64,000 nt of DNA from Sipunculus nudus (GCA_026874595.1 CM049312.1:48921429-48985428), one strand, 5' to 3'; counted from the stretch's first letter, positions 49,233 to 60,660 are shown. The notes: generated by a model from the sequence alone, not told the origin. Numbers and translations: made by a program.

Positions 49233-52200
49233 AAAATTGAAAAATACAGGTGGCGCCACCAGTCTGCAGAAACTGATGAAACATCTCATGATCAATATGT
49301 ATACAAAAAATCATGACCATCAGTGATGTAGTTAATGTGATATTGAAGTTTTTGTGTGAAATTTTTGACTATTCTGGGGGGTACTTTGGGGCCCCATAGC
49401 TCATAGGATATGGGTAACAGAGACCTAATTTCAGGTTTCCATGGAGACTTTTCATGGGTCTCCCTGTGTGTCAAGAATGAAGATTCTAGGTCCAGTCGTT
49501 ACGATTTGTGCCCTGTTAACAGATGTTCACATTTTTAAAGGTCTCAAAAATAGAGAAAAAAACTCATTAAAAATCGAAAACTACAGGTGGCGCCACCAGT
49601 CTGCAGAAACTGTTGAAACATCTCATAATTAAAATGTATGCCAAAAATCATGACCAGCAGTGATGTAGTTAATGAGATATTGAAGTTTTTGTATGAAATT
49701 TTTTACTATTCTGGGGGGTACTTTGGGGCCCCATAGCTCCAAGGATATGGGTAACAGAGACCTAATTTCTGGTTTCCAAGGAGATTTTTTATCGACCTCT
49801 CAGAATGTCAAGTTACAAGATTCTAGGTCCAGCCGTTACAATTTGTGCCTAGTTAACAGACAGACGGACGACGGACAAAGAGTGATGACGGCATGACTGA
49901 AAGTCAGCTGAGCTAAAAACTGATGAAATACTCAATGATCTATATCCATGCAAACAATTATGGTGATCTCTGCATTAGTTGTTCAGATACTTCAGCTTTT
50001 GTATCAAATGTTCCATTATTCCGAGCTGAAATTTAGTGTGCCATAGCTCAAATGATATGGGTAACAGAGACCTAATTTCAGGTGTCCATGGAGACTTTTC
50101 ATGGGTCTCCCTGTGTGTCAAGAATAAAGATTCTAGGTCAAGTCATTACAATTTGTACCCTTTGACAGATAACTACATCCTTAAAGGTCTCATTAATAGG
50201 GAAAAAAAATTGTAAAAATTTGAAAAAATACAGGTGGCAGGAAATGATGGAACACCTCTTGATCAATATGTATGCCAAAAATCATGACCATCTGTATTGT
50301 AGTTATTGAGATGTTGCATTTTTTTTAATCAAATTTTCCATTATTCTGGGGGGTAAATAGACCTTTAGAGTGCCATAGCTCAAATGATATGGGTAACAGA
50401 GACCTAATTTCAGGTGTCCATGGAGACTTTTCATGGGTCTCCCTGTGTGTCAAGAATAAAGATTCTAGGTCAAGTCATTACAATTTGTACCCTTTGACAG
50501 ATAACTACATCCTTAAAGGTCTCATTAATAGGGAAAAAAAAATTGTAAAAATTTGAAAAAATACAGGTGGCACCACCAGTCTGCAGGAAATGATGGAACA
50601 CCTCTTGATCAATATGTATGCCAAAAATCATGACCATCTGTATTGTAGTTATTGAGATGTTGCATTTTTTTAAATCAAATTTTCCATTATTCTGGGGGGT
50701 AATTGGGAGCCCCACAGCTCAAATGATAAGGGTAACAGAGACCTTATTTCAGGTTTCCATGGAGACTTTTCATAGGTCTCTCACTGTGTCAAGAATGAAG
50801 ATTCTAGGTCCAGTCTTAATGATTTGTGCCCTGTTAACAGATGTCAACATTTTTAAAGACCTCAAAAACAGAGAAAAAAATTTGTAAAGAATCGAAAAAT
50901 ACAGGTGGCGCCACCAGTCTGCAGAAACTGATGAAACATCCCATGATCAATATGTATGCCAAAAATCATGACCATCAGTGATGTAGTTAATGAGATATTG
51001 AAGTTTTTGTATGAAATTTTTCACTATTCTGGGGGGTACTTTGGGGCCCCATAGCTCAAAGGATTTGGGTAACAGAGACCTAATTTCTGGTTTCCATGGA
51101 GACTTTTTATAGGTCACTCACTGTGTCAAGAATGAAGATTCTAGGTCCAGTCTTTATGATTTGTGCCGTGTTAACAGTTGTTCACATTTTTAAAGGTCTC
51201 AAAAATAGAGAAAAAAATTCGTAAAAAATCTAAAAATACAGGTGGCACCACCAGTCTGCAGGAACTGATGGAACATCTCATGATAAATATGTATGCCAAA
51301 AATCATAACCATCAGTGATGTAGTTAATGAGATATTAAAGTTTTTGTATGAAATTTTTTACTATTCTGGGGGGTACTTTGGGGCCAAAAAGCTGAAGGAT
51401 ATGGGTAACAGAGACCTAATTTCTCGTTTCCAAGGAGATTTTTCATTGACCTCTCAGAATGTAAAATTACAAGATTCTAAGTCCAGCGGTTACGATTTGT
51501 GCCAGGTTAACGGACAGACGGACGGACAGACGGACAGACAGACGGACGACGGACAAAGAGTGATCACTATAGCTCAGCATGACTGAAAGTCAGCTGAGCT
51601 AAAAACAATTACGCAATACTGACGTCATTTCTGGCATGTGCATAGCGAATGTATAGAAAAATTTGTGTATTATATATGATCAAAGTCAGATCAGTGGTTT
51701 TGATATTAGGCAGTCTTACAGTGTAACAATGGGTTTTTAATGGAAAAATGAAGTTTTTCATTAATATTTAAAGGAATTAAGTCTTAGTCATCAAATTCTT
51801 GGCATGGTAGGGGATTTTGGAGACATCTAACTGTATGCCAAATTTAAGGAACTTAGAGCTGAAGCTGGGGAGCTGATCTCTAGCAAACTGCATAACACTA
51901 GCTTGATGTAAACAATGTGACATGGTGCTTGAAAACTTGAATAAAATCTACAGTTTTTGATCAACTGGTTTCAAATTTTTGGTATTAACAGACAAAATGC
52001 TAACATAAACATGCTGTGAAAATTAACTCCACAGTACTTACAGGAAAGAAAACGTGCCATGGTCAAACTTGGGCAAAATTTAAGGTACCAATTTTATATT
52101 TTGGCCAATACTAAGAAAAATTAAACAGATTTTGATCTAATTTTTGGTATACAATAAAAGTTTGTTCAATTAAAGTTGTATTACTGAAAAAAAGTCCCTA

Positions 52201-52633
52201 CCTTTAACACTTTTGGTCTTAAGTGACCAAATATCTTTCTTGATTTTTTTACAAAGTCCATTATGTTTGGGCCCATAACTTTTTTAAATTAAATAATACT
52301 GACTTAATTTCTGGCATGTACATAGGAACTATATATAGAAATATTTATGGTAAATATGAAGAAAACCAGATGAGTGGTTTTGATATTAGGCAGTCCTGAA
52401 GTGTGAAAATAGATTTCTAATAAAAAATTGAGGTTTTTCCTTAATATCTCGAAGTAACAAAGTCCTATTGACCCAATTTTTGGCATGGTAGGAGATTTTG
52501 GGGACATCTAACTGTATGGCGAATTTCAGATTCATAGGTCCAATGGTGTCGAAACATGCCAGTCTTACAGACGGACACACAACGGACAATGGACCACGAC
52601 TATAGCTCCGATGACTTATAGTCAGCTGAGCTA

Positions 52634-52871
52634 AAAATCGAAACAAAGCCTACAGGCCTAATGCAAACCTGTGCAATATGATTACACCAGGTATAATGCT
52701 TCAATGCTGGACCATTACTTTTCAAGAACATGTGTAACATGTATATGAACAATGCAGGTACTAAACACTTAGAACAAGAAACAATTAAACTAGACGACCA
52801 TAGGTCGAACGCTTGCCGGAAATCGGAAGTGAAACACAGACGGACAGACAGAACATACTGTCAGTTTTCTA
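52634..52871. other. Short spacer with 'ggcctaatgcaaacctg' repeat
   Basis: Shares 'gcctacaggcctaatgcaaa' with 22,985 and 30,178. No gene. Confidence 0.45.
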
Positions 52872-52875
52872 TTAA

Positions 52876-54241
52876 CCCTCCTCCTGCGGGACCCGTATAT
52901 ATACAGGCGACGCGCCGCATCCCCGCCATGCGGGATACGTATATATACGGTTTGGGAGGGTGCTAGGTTTATAGGCCAATAAAAAAATTCTTATCCCGTC
53001 AGTCCGTTTGAAATTTTATGCGGGATCACTAAAGGGGATTTCCATTCGAATGGTTTCGTTTTCCCGGAAGGTTATTTGACAAACCGTGTGCAAATAGCGA
53101 TGACATTTTTATCATGTGTACGGGACATGACCGGTCATGACCCGCGAAGTAGGTCAATCATGGCGGCGTCTGTTATTGTTGACAATGAGAAAATAGCGCA
53201 ATTATTTCTGGATTCTGGTCGACTAATGGGAAAAGTTTTTCTTATTAACTCAATGAAAATGACAGCCAGTTTCATTATAGATCTTGAGGAACTGACTGAT
53301 CTGTTACGGGAGTGGGCAAACGGTGATGTTACGGACCGGACTGCGCGGTGTCGGCCTTCAAACCGGCACGCGCACGTCAGCCATGTTTCAAATTCAAGAC
53401 GTGATGAATTGATGAAATATATATTTGACTAGAAAAGAGCATGAAATCAATGTTAACTGTAACAAAAAAAAATGTAAAAAAACGTATATGTAAGAGGTAA
53501 GACAAGTTAAAAGTAAAAAAGTCACTTGAATAATAACGTGTAGAGAAGTTCTCTCCCATGGGTGAACATTATTGGAATGATTTAGCGATTTAATCGTCAC
53601 GTTCCTTGCATGTCAACTCATGCCGCAAGTTTAAGTCCTTGCATTATTATTTTATTTATATAAATTTTCTTTAATATTAACTGTTTATAATGAAGTTTTT
53701 TACATTTTTAATGAAGCTTACACATTTTTACGATGTCCTGTAAGCAAAGTATTTTTTTTTTTAGAAAAAAAGTAAAGAATAAAAACCTTCCAAAACTGTT
53801 GTCTCCCATGTGTTCCAAGTAAATTTATTCATATTTATATAGATAAAATAATTCTTTCCACTCTCTTCCACAAAAAAAGAATATTCAAAGACCTACGTTA
53901 AGAGGTTGATGACTTAAAAAAACAGCACAACACAACTACTGCGAGAAATTGTTAAATTAGAGTGACACAAAGAACATTTGTTTTATATCTCACATTTCAA
54001 TTGGTTGCCATGGCAATCATATATATATATATATATAAGGATATCCTAAAATTTCTCACTTTAGCAGTCTTGATTCAGTCTGGTATACAATACTACAGGT
54101 ATTGACCATTGGGACCAAAAAAGAGTACATACAGATGCTACAAATAAAGCATCCATTCAGCACTCTTTCTAAGGCAAAAAAACTGCAAACAATTCAGTAT
54201 ACAGCACATATAAGGAAAAATTCAAATCAGCAGGAGGAGGG
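52876..54241. mobile_element. piggyBac-like non-autonomous element
   Basis: TTAA (52,872-52,875) followed by CCCTCCTCCTGC, and GCAGGAGGAGGG followed by TTAA (54,242-54,245): 12-bp perfect inverted ends starting CCC, with TTAA target duplications, the signature of piggyBac elements. Just inside the left end are two related segments, TGCGGGACCCGTATATATAC and TGCGGGATACGTATATATAC, separated by CGCGCCGCATCCCCGCC. The 1,366-bp interior is far too short for a transposase of about 600 residues. It carries a 90-codon frame at 53,160. The right half is AT-rich. Confidence 0.8.
53160..53432 (+). CDS. Possible 90-residue protein or captured first exon inside the piggyBac-like element
   Basis: I do not recognise this protein. 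I chose the ATG at 53,160 because its context ATCATGGCGGCGTCTG resembles start sites of metazoan housekeeping genes and because the upstream in-frame part (from 53,076) lacks a better start. It begins MAASVIVDNEKIAQLFLDSG, has an acidic LEELTDLLREW helix-like stretch near residues 42-52, and ends KYIFD before a stop. The local sequence is CpG-rich, unlike the AT-rich surroundings, and the ATGGCGGC overlaps a YY1-like site. It could be the N-terminal remnant of the element's transposase, a host exon captured by the element, or a chance frame. A donor-like site does not obviously follow. Confidence 0.35.
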   Translation: MAASVIVDNEKIAQLFLDSGRLMGKVFLINSMKMTASFIIDLEELTDLLREWANGDVTDRTARCRPSNRHAHVSHVSNSRRDELMKYIFD

Positions 54242-54245
54242 TTAA

Positions 54246-55600
54246 TGGAATGACTCTCAGGGACATTGCTGAGAATATGTGGCCCGTAGAATGACATATG
54301 AGACAAAAGAACAGGCAAGCAGACAAAGCTGACAACAAAAGACGAACAGACAGACATACTGACTTTGTGACACAAGATTGACACCAGATGACATAACCTG
54401 GTGATTGAGAAGATTCAAAGGAAGAAAATGAGTTATAATTTATGTAATTTAGATTAATAATTTTGGAGGTATGGCGAATTAATGATATACTAGGGAGGCT
54501 CTACTGTAGCGCCCTCTAGCCGACATATTCCGAAGACGACAAATGCGTTTCGTATTATTAATGTATACCATGAGATGTCCCAGTTTCAAAAGGATTCCGT
54601 CAAAGCTGTGGCCTGTAGAATGCTATATGTAAGGCGTAAGAACCAGCAAGCAGGCGACTTTGAGGATAACGGACAAACAGATGGACACACTGACAAAGTG
54701 ACAGAAGATTGAAACCAGATGCCTTAATCAGGTTATGGAGAAGACTCAAAGGAAAAAAATAAGCTATAGTTTATGTAACTGAGGCTTTGGGTGTAGAGAT
54801 ATGGCCAATACAATGGTATGTGTGTGAGGGTCGTGTGCAGCGCCCACTAATGGCCATATCAGGAAAATGAAAAATTTATTTCTAGATATTAGTGTAAGAC
54901 ATAAGATGTAATAGTTTCAAAAGGATTCCGTCAAAACTGTGGCCTACAGAATGCTATATGTGAGACGCATGAGCCAACAAGCAGGCGAATTTGAGGACAA
55001 CTGATAAACAGACGAAAACACTGACAAAGTGTCTCAAAATTGAGTCCAGATGACTACTCCAGGTTATGAAGAAGACTCAAAGGAAGAAAAAAGCTACAGT
55101 TTATGTAACTGAGGTTTATAGTTTTGGAGATATTGCCAAAGCATGATTTGTTGGGAGAGGTTCGAGTTCAGCACCCCCTAGCCGCCATATCCGGAAAATG
55201 AAAAATTGGTTCCGAGATATTAGTGTAAGACTTAAGATGTAATAGTTTCAAAAGGATTCTTTCAAAACTGTGCCCTTTAGAATGCTATATGTGAGATGCA
55301 AGAGCAAGCAGGCGAATTTGAGGACAACTGACAAACAGACAGACACACTGACAAAGTGTCACAAAATTGTGACCAGATGACTACACTAGGTTATGGAGAA
55401 AACTCAGAGGAAGAAAATAAGCTATAGTTTATGTAATTGAGGCTTATAATTTTGGAGATATGGCCAAAATATGATATGTTCAGGAGGTTCGCATCCAGCG
55501 CCCCCTAGCGGCCCTATTCAAAAAATGAAAAAACGATTTCGAGATACTAGTGTAGGACTTATAATATGTCAGTTTCAAAACGATTCCTGCAATAATGTGG
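54246..55600 (+). repeat. H6 tandem array, about 330-bp monomers
   Basis: Four monomers with phrases 'caaaaggattccgtcaaaactgtgg', 'agcaagcaggcgaatttgagg', 'acaaacagacagacacactgac', 'ggttatggagaagactc' and 'tttggagatatggcc'. Each contains a GCGCCCCCTAGCGGCC-type site (54,507, 54,837, 55,170, 55,496; spacing 326-333 bp). The piggyBac-like element lies at its left edge. No element ends are recognised. Confidence 0.85.
54507..54526 (-). promoter_or_regulatory. CTCF-like motif, copy 1 of 4
   Basis: Forward TAGCGCCCTCTAGCCGACAT; its reverse complement fits the CTCF core (AG-R-G-G-G-C-G-C-T). The three other copies are near 54,837, 55,170 and 55,496; the last, CAGCGCCCCCTAGCGGCC, is the closest to consensus. 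Binding is not shown. Confidence 0.4.
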
Positions 55601-56171
55601 CCTTTGGCGCAAGATGAATGAAATCTCGAAATATCTCGATTCACGAGATATTTTACGAGATACTGCAATCCTTGTTATAAAATCTTTTAGTACTAGTTGA
55701 ATGCTACCTGATGCAAAAAACTAGATCACACTAGCTTTAAAAATGACAAAGTAAGAAAAATAAGACCCCTTATATTCGAATATCATGAGTTTTCCCCCAA
55801 AATTTGTAACCATGGTTACGGCAAATTTGAGTCAGCTAGACACCAGATGACAGGCCTTGGAATGACGATTAAAATGAGCCATTGTTGAAGTAGATACGAC
55901 TAATAGTCACAAAGATATGAAGAAAAAACTGTTTTGAGAATTTTTGACGACCTTGACCTTGACCTTTGACCTATTTTAACCTATTTTAAGGTGATTGTGG
56001 CAAAATTGTTGCCAGGAGAGTGCAGACAAACAAACAGACAGACAGACAGACAAACAGACAAACAGACAAACAGACATACGCAACTGAGCAATATGCTTGC
56101 CGAAATCTTTGATTCCTGCAAGCAACAAACATCACTGCTGCAATTCTGGCATGGGTGCACACAACACAAAA
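55601..56171. other. Unassigned spacer with (ACAG/ACAA)n microsatellite and AGGTCA direct repeats
   Basis: (ACAG/ACAA)n at about 56,026-56,078. At 55,948-55,976 the forward strand reads GACCTTGACCTTGACCTTTGACC, i.e. repeated AGGTCA half-sites on the minus strand. No gene. Confidence 0.55.
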
Positions 56172-57616
56172 ACTAGAATATGGGTAGTCAACAAGCGACT
56201 ACGTGTATCTGCCAAAATCAGAGTAGGAAAGGTGAAGTGAGGCATGGATTGAGTGGCAAGGGGAAATAGAGTGAGGTGTGTTGCATAATAGCCTAGATGT
56301 CTCCAGCCGAAATGTGTATGTAGGTTGCGCCACCTACCACAAAATCCAGAAAGATGTCCAAGATGTATAAACATGCAAAATTTTAGGCAGATAGGTCAAA
56401 CCACTACTGAGATATGAGTGATTTTAGCCAATGGCAGAAAAACATACGAATGCTGTGCAAAAATGGTGGCAGGTGGCGCCACCAATTTTGAGAATGATTA
56501 AGGGCTATGTGAGATCTATACACATGCAAAATTTCAGGGGGATATGTCAAACCAGTCCTGAGATGTAAGCCTGAATGTCTGCAGCGTATACATAGCTGTA
56601 GGTGGCGCCACCTGCCACAAAATCCAGAAAGCTATCCAAGATGTATAAACCTGCAAATTTTTAGGCAGATATGTCAAACCACTGCTGAGATATGAGTGAT
56701 TTTATCCCAGGGCAAACAAACAGAGGGACGCTGTGCAAAAATGATTGCAGGTGGCACCACCAGTTTTACGTATAATAAAGAGCTATGTGAGATGTATAAA
56801 AAAAAAAATGCAAAATTTTTGCCAAATTGGTCAAATGGATGTCTGCAGCGTAAATCTGAATGTAGGTGGCACCACCTGTCATAAAATCAAGAAAGCTGTC
56901 AAGGATGTATAAACCTGCACAATATCAGGTTGATAAGTCAAACCACCGCGGATATATGAGTGATTTTAACCCAAGGCAAACAAACAGATGGAGGCTATGC
57001 AAAATTGGTTGCAGGTGGCACCACCCAGTTTTGCATATGATAAAGAGCTATGGGAGATCTATACACATGCAAAATTTTTGCCCAACTGGTCAACGGTTCT
57101 TGGGATATGAGCTTGGATGTCTGCAGCTTAAACATGAATGTAGGTGGCGCCACCTGTCATAAAATCAAGAAAGCTGTCAATGGATGCAAAATTTCAGATG
57201 GATAAGTCCAACCAATGCAGAGACATGAGATGAACAAGGCAGATGAACAGATGAAGGCTGTGCAAAAATGGTTGCAGGTTGGGCCACCATTCTTAGTGTA
57301 TGTTATAAAACTTTCCAAGGGCTACATTTGTGCAAAATCTTAAGCCTTATTGGTCAAACGGTTTCCGAGATATGTGGGTTTATGAGTGGAAACAGACACA
57401 CAAATGGAAGCTGGGCAGTGAGGAAAGGTCAGAGGTCAACCAAAAATTAGGGCGCAAACAGTTCACATTTGACCGATCATAATTCTGAATTTTAAAAAAT
57501 TCTGCCCAGTGGTTATGGAGGAGTTCTCTGGAAACCTATGCGGCGATGGCAGCATCATCGGCATCAGCATCCGACTGAAAACATAGTATCCGCAATACTC
57601 TGTTTTGGCGGATACA
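56172..57616 (+). mobile_element. H3 helentron-like element, complete
   Basis: ACTAGAATATGGGTAGTCAAC at the start and the hairpin at 57,586-57,615 (inner stem mutated, AATAC opposite GTTTT). Core units with GGTGGCGCCACC near 56,471, 56,600 and 57,145. The fusion-like junction at 57,616 leads into related core sequence. Confidence 0.8.
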
Positions 57617-57975
57617 ATGATTGTAGCTGGCACCACCAGTCTTATATACAACAAAGAGATATATACATATGCCCAATGTCAGACTGATATGTCAAACCCC
57701 TCCTGTGAAATAAGCAGGGACATACACTGTGCAAAAATTATTGTAGGTGGCGCCACAAGTCTTGTATACTTTAAAGCTACCCGATATGTATAAACATACC
57801 CAATTTTAGGCTGATGTATCAAATTCCTCTGTAGAAATAAGCAGGCGCATACACTGCAAAAGTCAATGTAGTTGGCACCACCTGTCTTGTAAATGAGAAT
57901 ACCATCAAAGATGCATAGACAGGTATCAGTCCAATACATCAAACTTCCCCAGAGTTTGATGCACTGAGATGACAA
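57617..57975 (+). repeat. H3-related core units of about 125 bp
   Basis: Three short diverged units, each with 'gtaggtggcgccac'-type motifs (57,631, 57,745, 57,868) and 'catacccaattttaggctgat'. They may be the core of another family into which H3 inserted. Confidence 0.5.
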
Positions 57976-57984
57976 GGCTTAAGT

Positions 57985-60306
57985 GAGTAAGGCAGTTGAC
58001 CCCGAGTGACCTGTGACAAATTGCTGCCTCAAGCTACTGCACTGAGTGAACTCTTGACCTGCACCTGGCTAGACTGCGTGAACTTTTGACCTGTACCTGG
58101 CTGCACTGAGTGAACTCTTGACCTGTTGCATAATCTGACACAGTTGGCAGTCTGCCAAAGCTATAAACAGATTCAGCCTGAACTTTGGTGCCAAATATGA
58201 TGCAGTGAGCAGTCTGCCAAAGCTATAAATAGTGTAATGTATTGTTATTGTCTGTAGTGAGAGTGGTATGTGTACATGTATTGTAGTCAGGCTGTAAACA
58301 GGGATGGCTGGTCTGGTGACCGGCAGCCTGTGAGGTCAGCTGGTAGCCAGCAGAAAGAAAGCCAGTGACACATGGCCCCAGGGCAGTTTGTCAAGTGGCT
58401 AGCTGGGGACTGGTAGTGGGGTAGGGGACGCCTAGATAGGATTTCAGTGAGTCAGTGTGTACGTGTACAGCTAGCAACATTAAAACTACTGCTATACAAC
58501 AACGGCATCTCTTCTATTTGTGTTCCTGGGTGTTTGTGGAATACTGAGTGATATTTCTCTGCAAGGAATTGTACAATAGAATGCAGCTACTGCACTGAGT
58601 GAACTCTTGATCTATACCTGGCTGCACTTCTTCCAATCCTGGCACCAAGCCAAAACTATTTATAGAGCTGACATCATCTTGGCTAATGGCCAACATCAAG
58701 GCACTGGCAATCTGCCAATGGTAAACCAAGTGCTGCCATCTGTACACAAAAGTGGTCCCTACTTGATATAACTGTGAAATTTATTTTCCCAATACAAAAT
58801 GCTTTTCAGCTGACTTTTTATAAAAAAGAAATCAGGAATATATGTAAAATTATTACAGATGCATACTGAATGCAAAATTAAAATACAGATATATATCATT
58901 GATGGCAAATTCTTGAATTAAGTTGAGTAGGGATACCAATAATTTATAATCCACATAGCTGTCTTTATATCGCCACAGACTGCTGAATATCCATGATTGT
59001 AACATTGTCTGGTATGATGAATAACTTAAATCATAAATCTAAATTTTTTAAAAGCTTTAAAAAAAACTTTTTGTCAATATTAAACCAAATATAACCTTAA
59101 ATCTAAATGTCTAGAGGCATGATGTAATAGATGCTGATAAACTGGTGCCAGGCTAGATGTAACAGCATCACACAGCTAACATATATGGTAAAATGACTTA
59201 AATCTAAATGTCTAGATGCATGATGTAATAGATGCTGATAAACTGGTGCCAGGCTAGATGTAACATGCAGCATCACACAGCTAACATATATGGTAAAATG
59301 ACTCAATTCAATCTCCATAATTCAGCCAAAAATCTTTCATGTGGAACCATTAATGACAATTATTATAAAAATTATTGTAGAGATTATTCTTGTAAAATAT
59401 TTAACAAACTGGCTTCAGTAGCATCAGTCGAAAAACGTTTTGCAAGTTTATAACTCATATAAGAGGATCCAGCAAACTGGATAAGTTCAGCTTCCCATAA
59501 CTCAGCCAAAAAGCACTGAACCAAAACCATTTGAACAAACTTGAATTATCAACATCTGAGGATAAAAATTTGGCCCAGTGGTTTTTGAGAAGAAGATCAT
59601 TGTAGCCACTGAGCTAAAATGGGCTGTTATGGCATATGACTAAATTCAGCATCCCATAACTTAGCAAAAAGTCACTGAAAAGAGACCATTTGAACAAATA
59701 TTAGAAAGCACTACCCTAGGATCATTTCTGTGTGATATTAAACATTTTGGCCATATGGTTTCAGAGAAGAAGTTTCTTATAGCCCTCAGTGTTATACAGG
59801 CACTAATGACCCCGTACAAAAAAGGCTGATGCAGGTGGCGCCACCAATACCTCAATTTCAGATATGACCTATGTGACAAACATTGGCAAAAAATTTAGTG
59901 ATGATAGCTCCAGCCGTTTCTGAGATTTAAATTACAATATGCTTTTTTGCACAGTTAACAAAGTTCAACCTCCTATAACTCGGCCAAAAATCGCGAAACT
60001 GGAACCATTTCGAACAAACTTCAGAAAGATTGTTCCAGGGATCATTTCTGTGAAATATTGGACAATTTGGCTGGACAGTTTCGGAGAAGAAGATTTGTAA
60101 AGCTTTTTTTAGCTTTTTCCCTATAAAATTGAAGAAAAAGCAGTTAGAAAAAAATAAACAAAATCAAATATAGTATTTTGGATGACTGATTATTTGCAAA
60201 AATTTTGGTGATGCTAGCTCCTGCCATTTTTGAGATAGCTGTGATTAACCTACAGATGACGCACGACGGACGCAGCCGCATCATCGCATAAGCTCACAGG
60301 TTCGCT
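57985..60306 (+). mobile_element. H5-family element, second copy
   Basis: Nearly identical to 1-1,826. Differences: a solo LTR at 58,233-58,575 and a tandem duplication of about 100 bp (about 59,111-59,212 and 59,213-59,315), both absent from the first copy. Ends AGCTCACAGGTTCGCTAAAA at 60,306, abutting an H1 core at an A-run. Confidence 0.8.
58233..58575. mobile_element. Solo LTR, 343 bp, with 4-bp target duplication
   Basis: Starts TGTAATGTATTG and ends GGAATTGTACA (TG...CA ends), flanked by ATAG on both sides (58,229-58,232; 58,576-58,579). The paralogous copy at 161-180 has a single ATAG and reads straight through (ctataaatagaatgcagc), proving the insertion. No internal retrotransposon region remains, so one LTR was probably left after recombination. 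The superfamily is unknown. Confidence 0.85.
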
Positions 60307-60660
60307 AAAAATACAGGTGGCACCACCAGTCTGCAGAAATTGATGAAACACTCCATGATCAATATCCATGCTAAGAATCATGGTGATCAATGCATTAGTT
60401 GTTCAGACACTTTAGCTTTTGTATCAAATTTTTCATTATTCTGGGGGGCACCCATAGCTTGAAGGCACTTCGAAGCCCCATAGCTTGAAGACCTAATTCC
60501 AGGTTTCCAAGGAGATTTTTCATGGACCTCTCTGGATGTAAAGTTAGAAGATTCCAGGTCCAGTGGTTACGATTTGTGACTTGTTAACAGACAGACAGCC
60601 GGACAGCCACAGACAAAGAGTGATCGCTATAGCTCAGATGACTTACAGTCAGCTGAGCTA
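60307..60660 (+). mobile_element. H1a 3' fragment
   Basis: One H1a monomer, an ACAG/ACGG-like run and the terminal hairpin at 60,630-60,660. The 5' side abuts the H5 3' end; the 3' side abuts 'gggggcgcagcagttcacatg', a phrase found upstream of the H3 3' end (5,582). Confidence 0.75.

Larger units (their letters stand above)
44338..51601 (+). mobile_element. H1a element(s) inserted in H1c, containing H1b
   Basis: 5' end ACAAGTGACCCATGGGTCAT; H1a core with G16 and G15 tracts (44,871-44,886; 45,155-45,169); interrupted by H1b at 45,296-49,232. H1a monomers continue to a 3' end at 49,915 (hairpin left arm lost) and again to a 3' end at 51,570-51,601. Two 3' ends for one 5' end means that a second H1 element here lost its 5' end, probably by deletion near 44,843 or 49,916. 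Confidence 0.65.
43275..52633 (+). mobile_element. Outer H1 element of a multi-level nest
   Basis: 5' end ACCAGTGACCCGTGGGTCAT with GCTCAGCAGACTG; H1c-type sequence at 43,941-44,337 stops at 'cataactt' and resumes at 51,602 with 'caattacgcaatactgacgtca', exactly as the uninterrupted copy near 3,341. The 3' hairpin is at 52,603-52,633. The intervening 44,338-51,601 is inserted. An early segment (43,290-43,940) is diverged H1a core. Confidence 0.7.
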
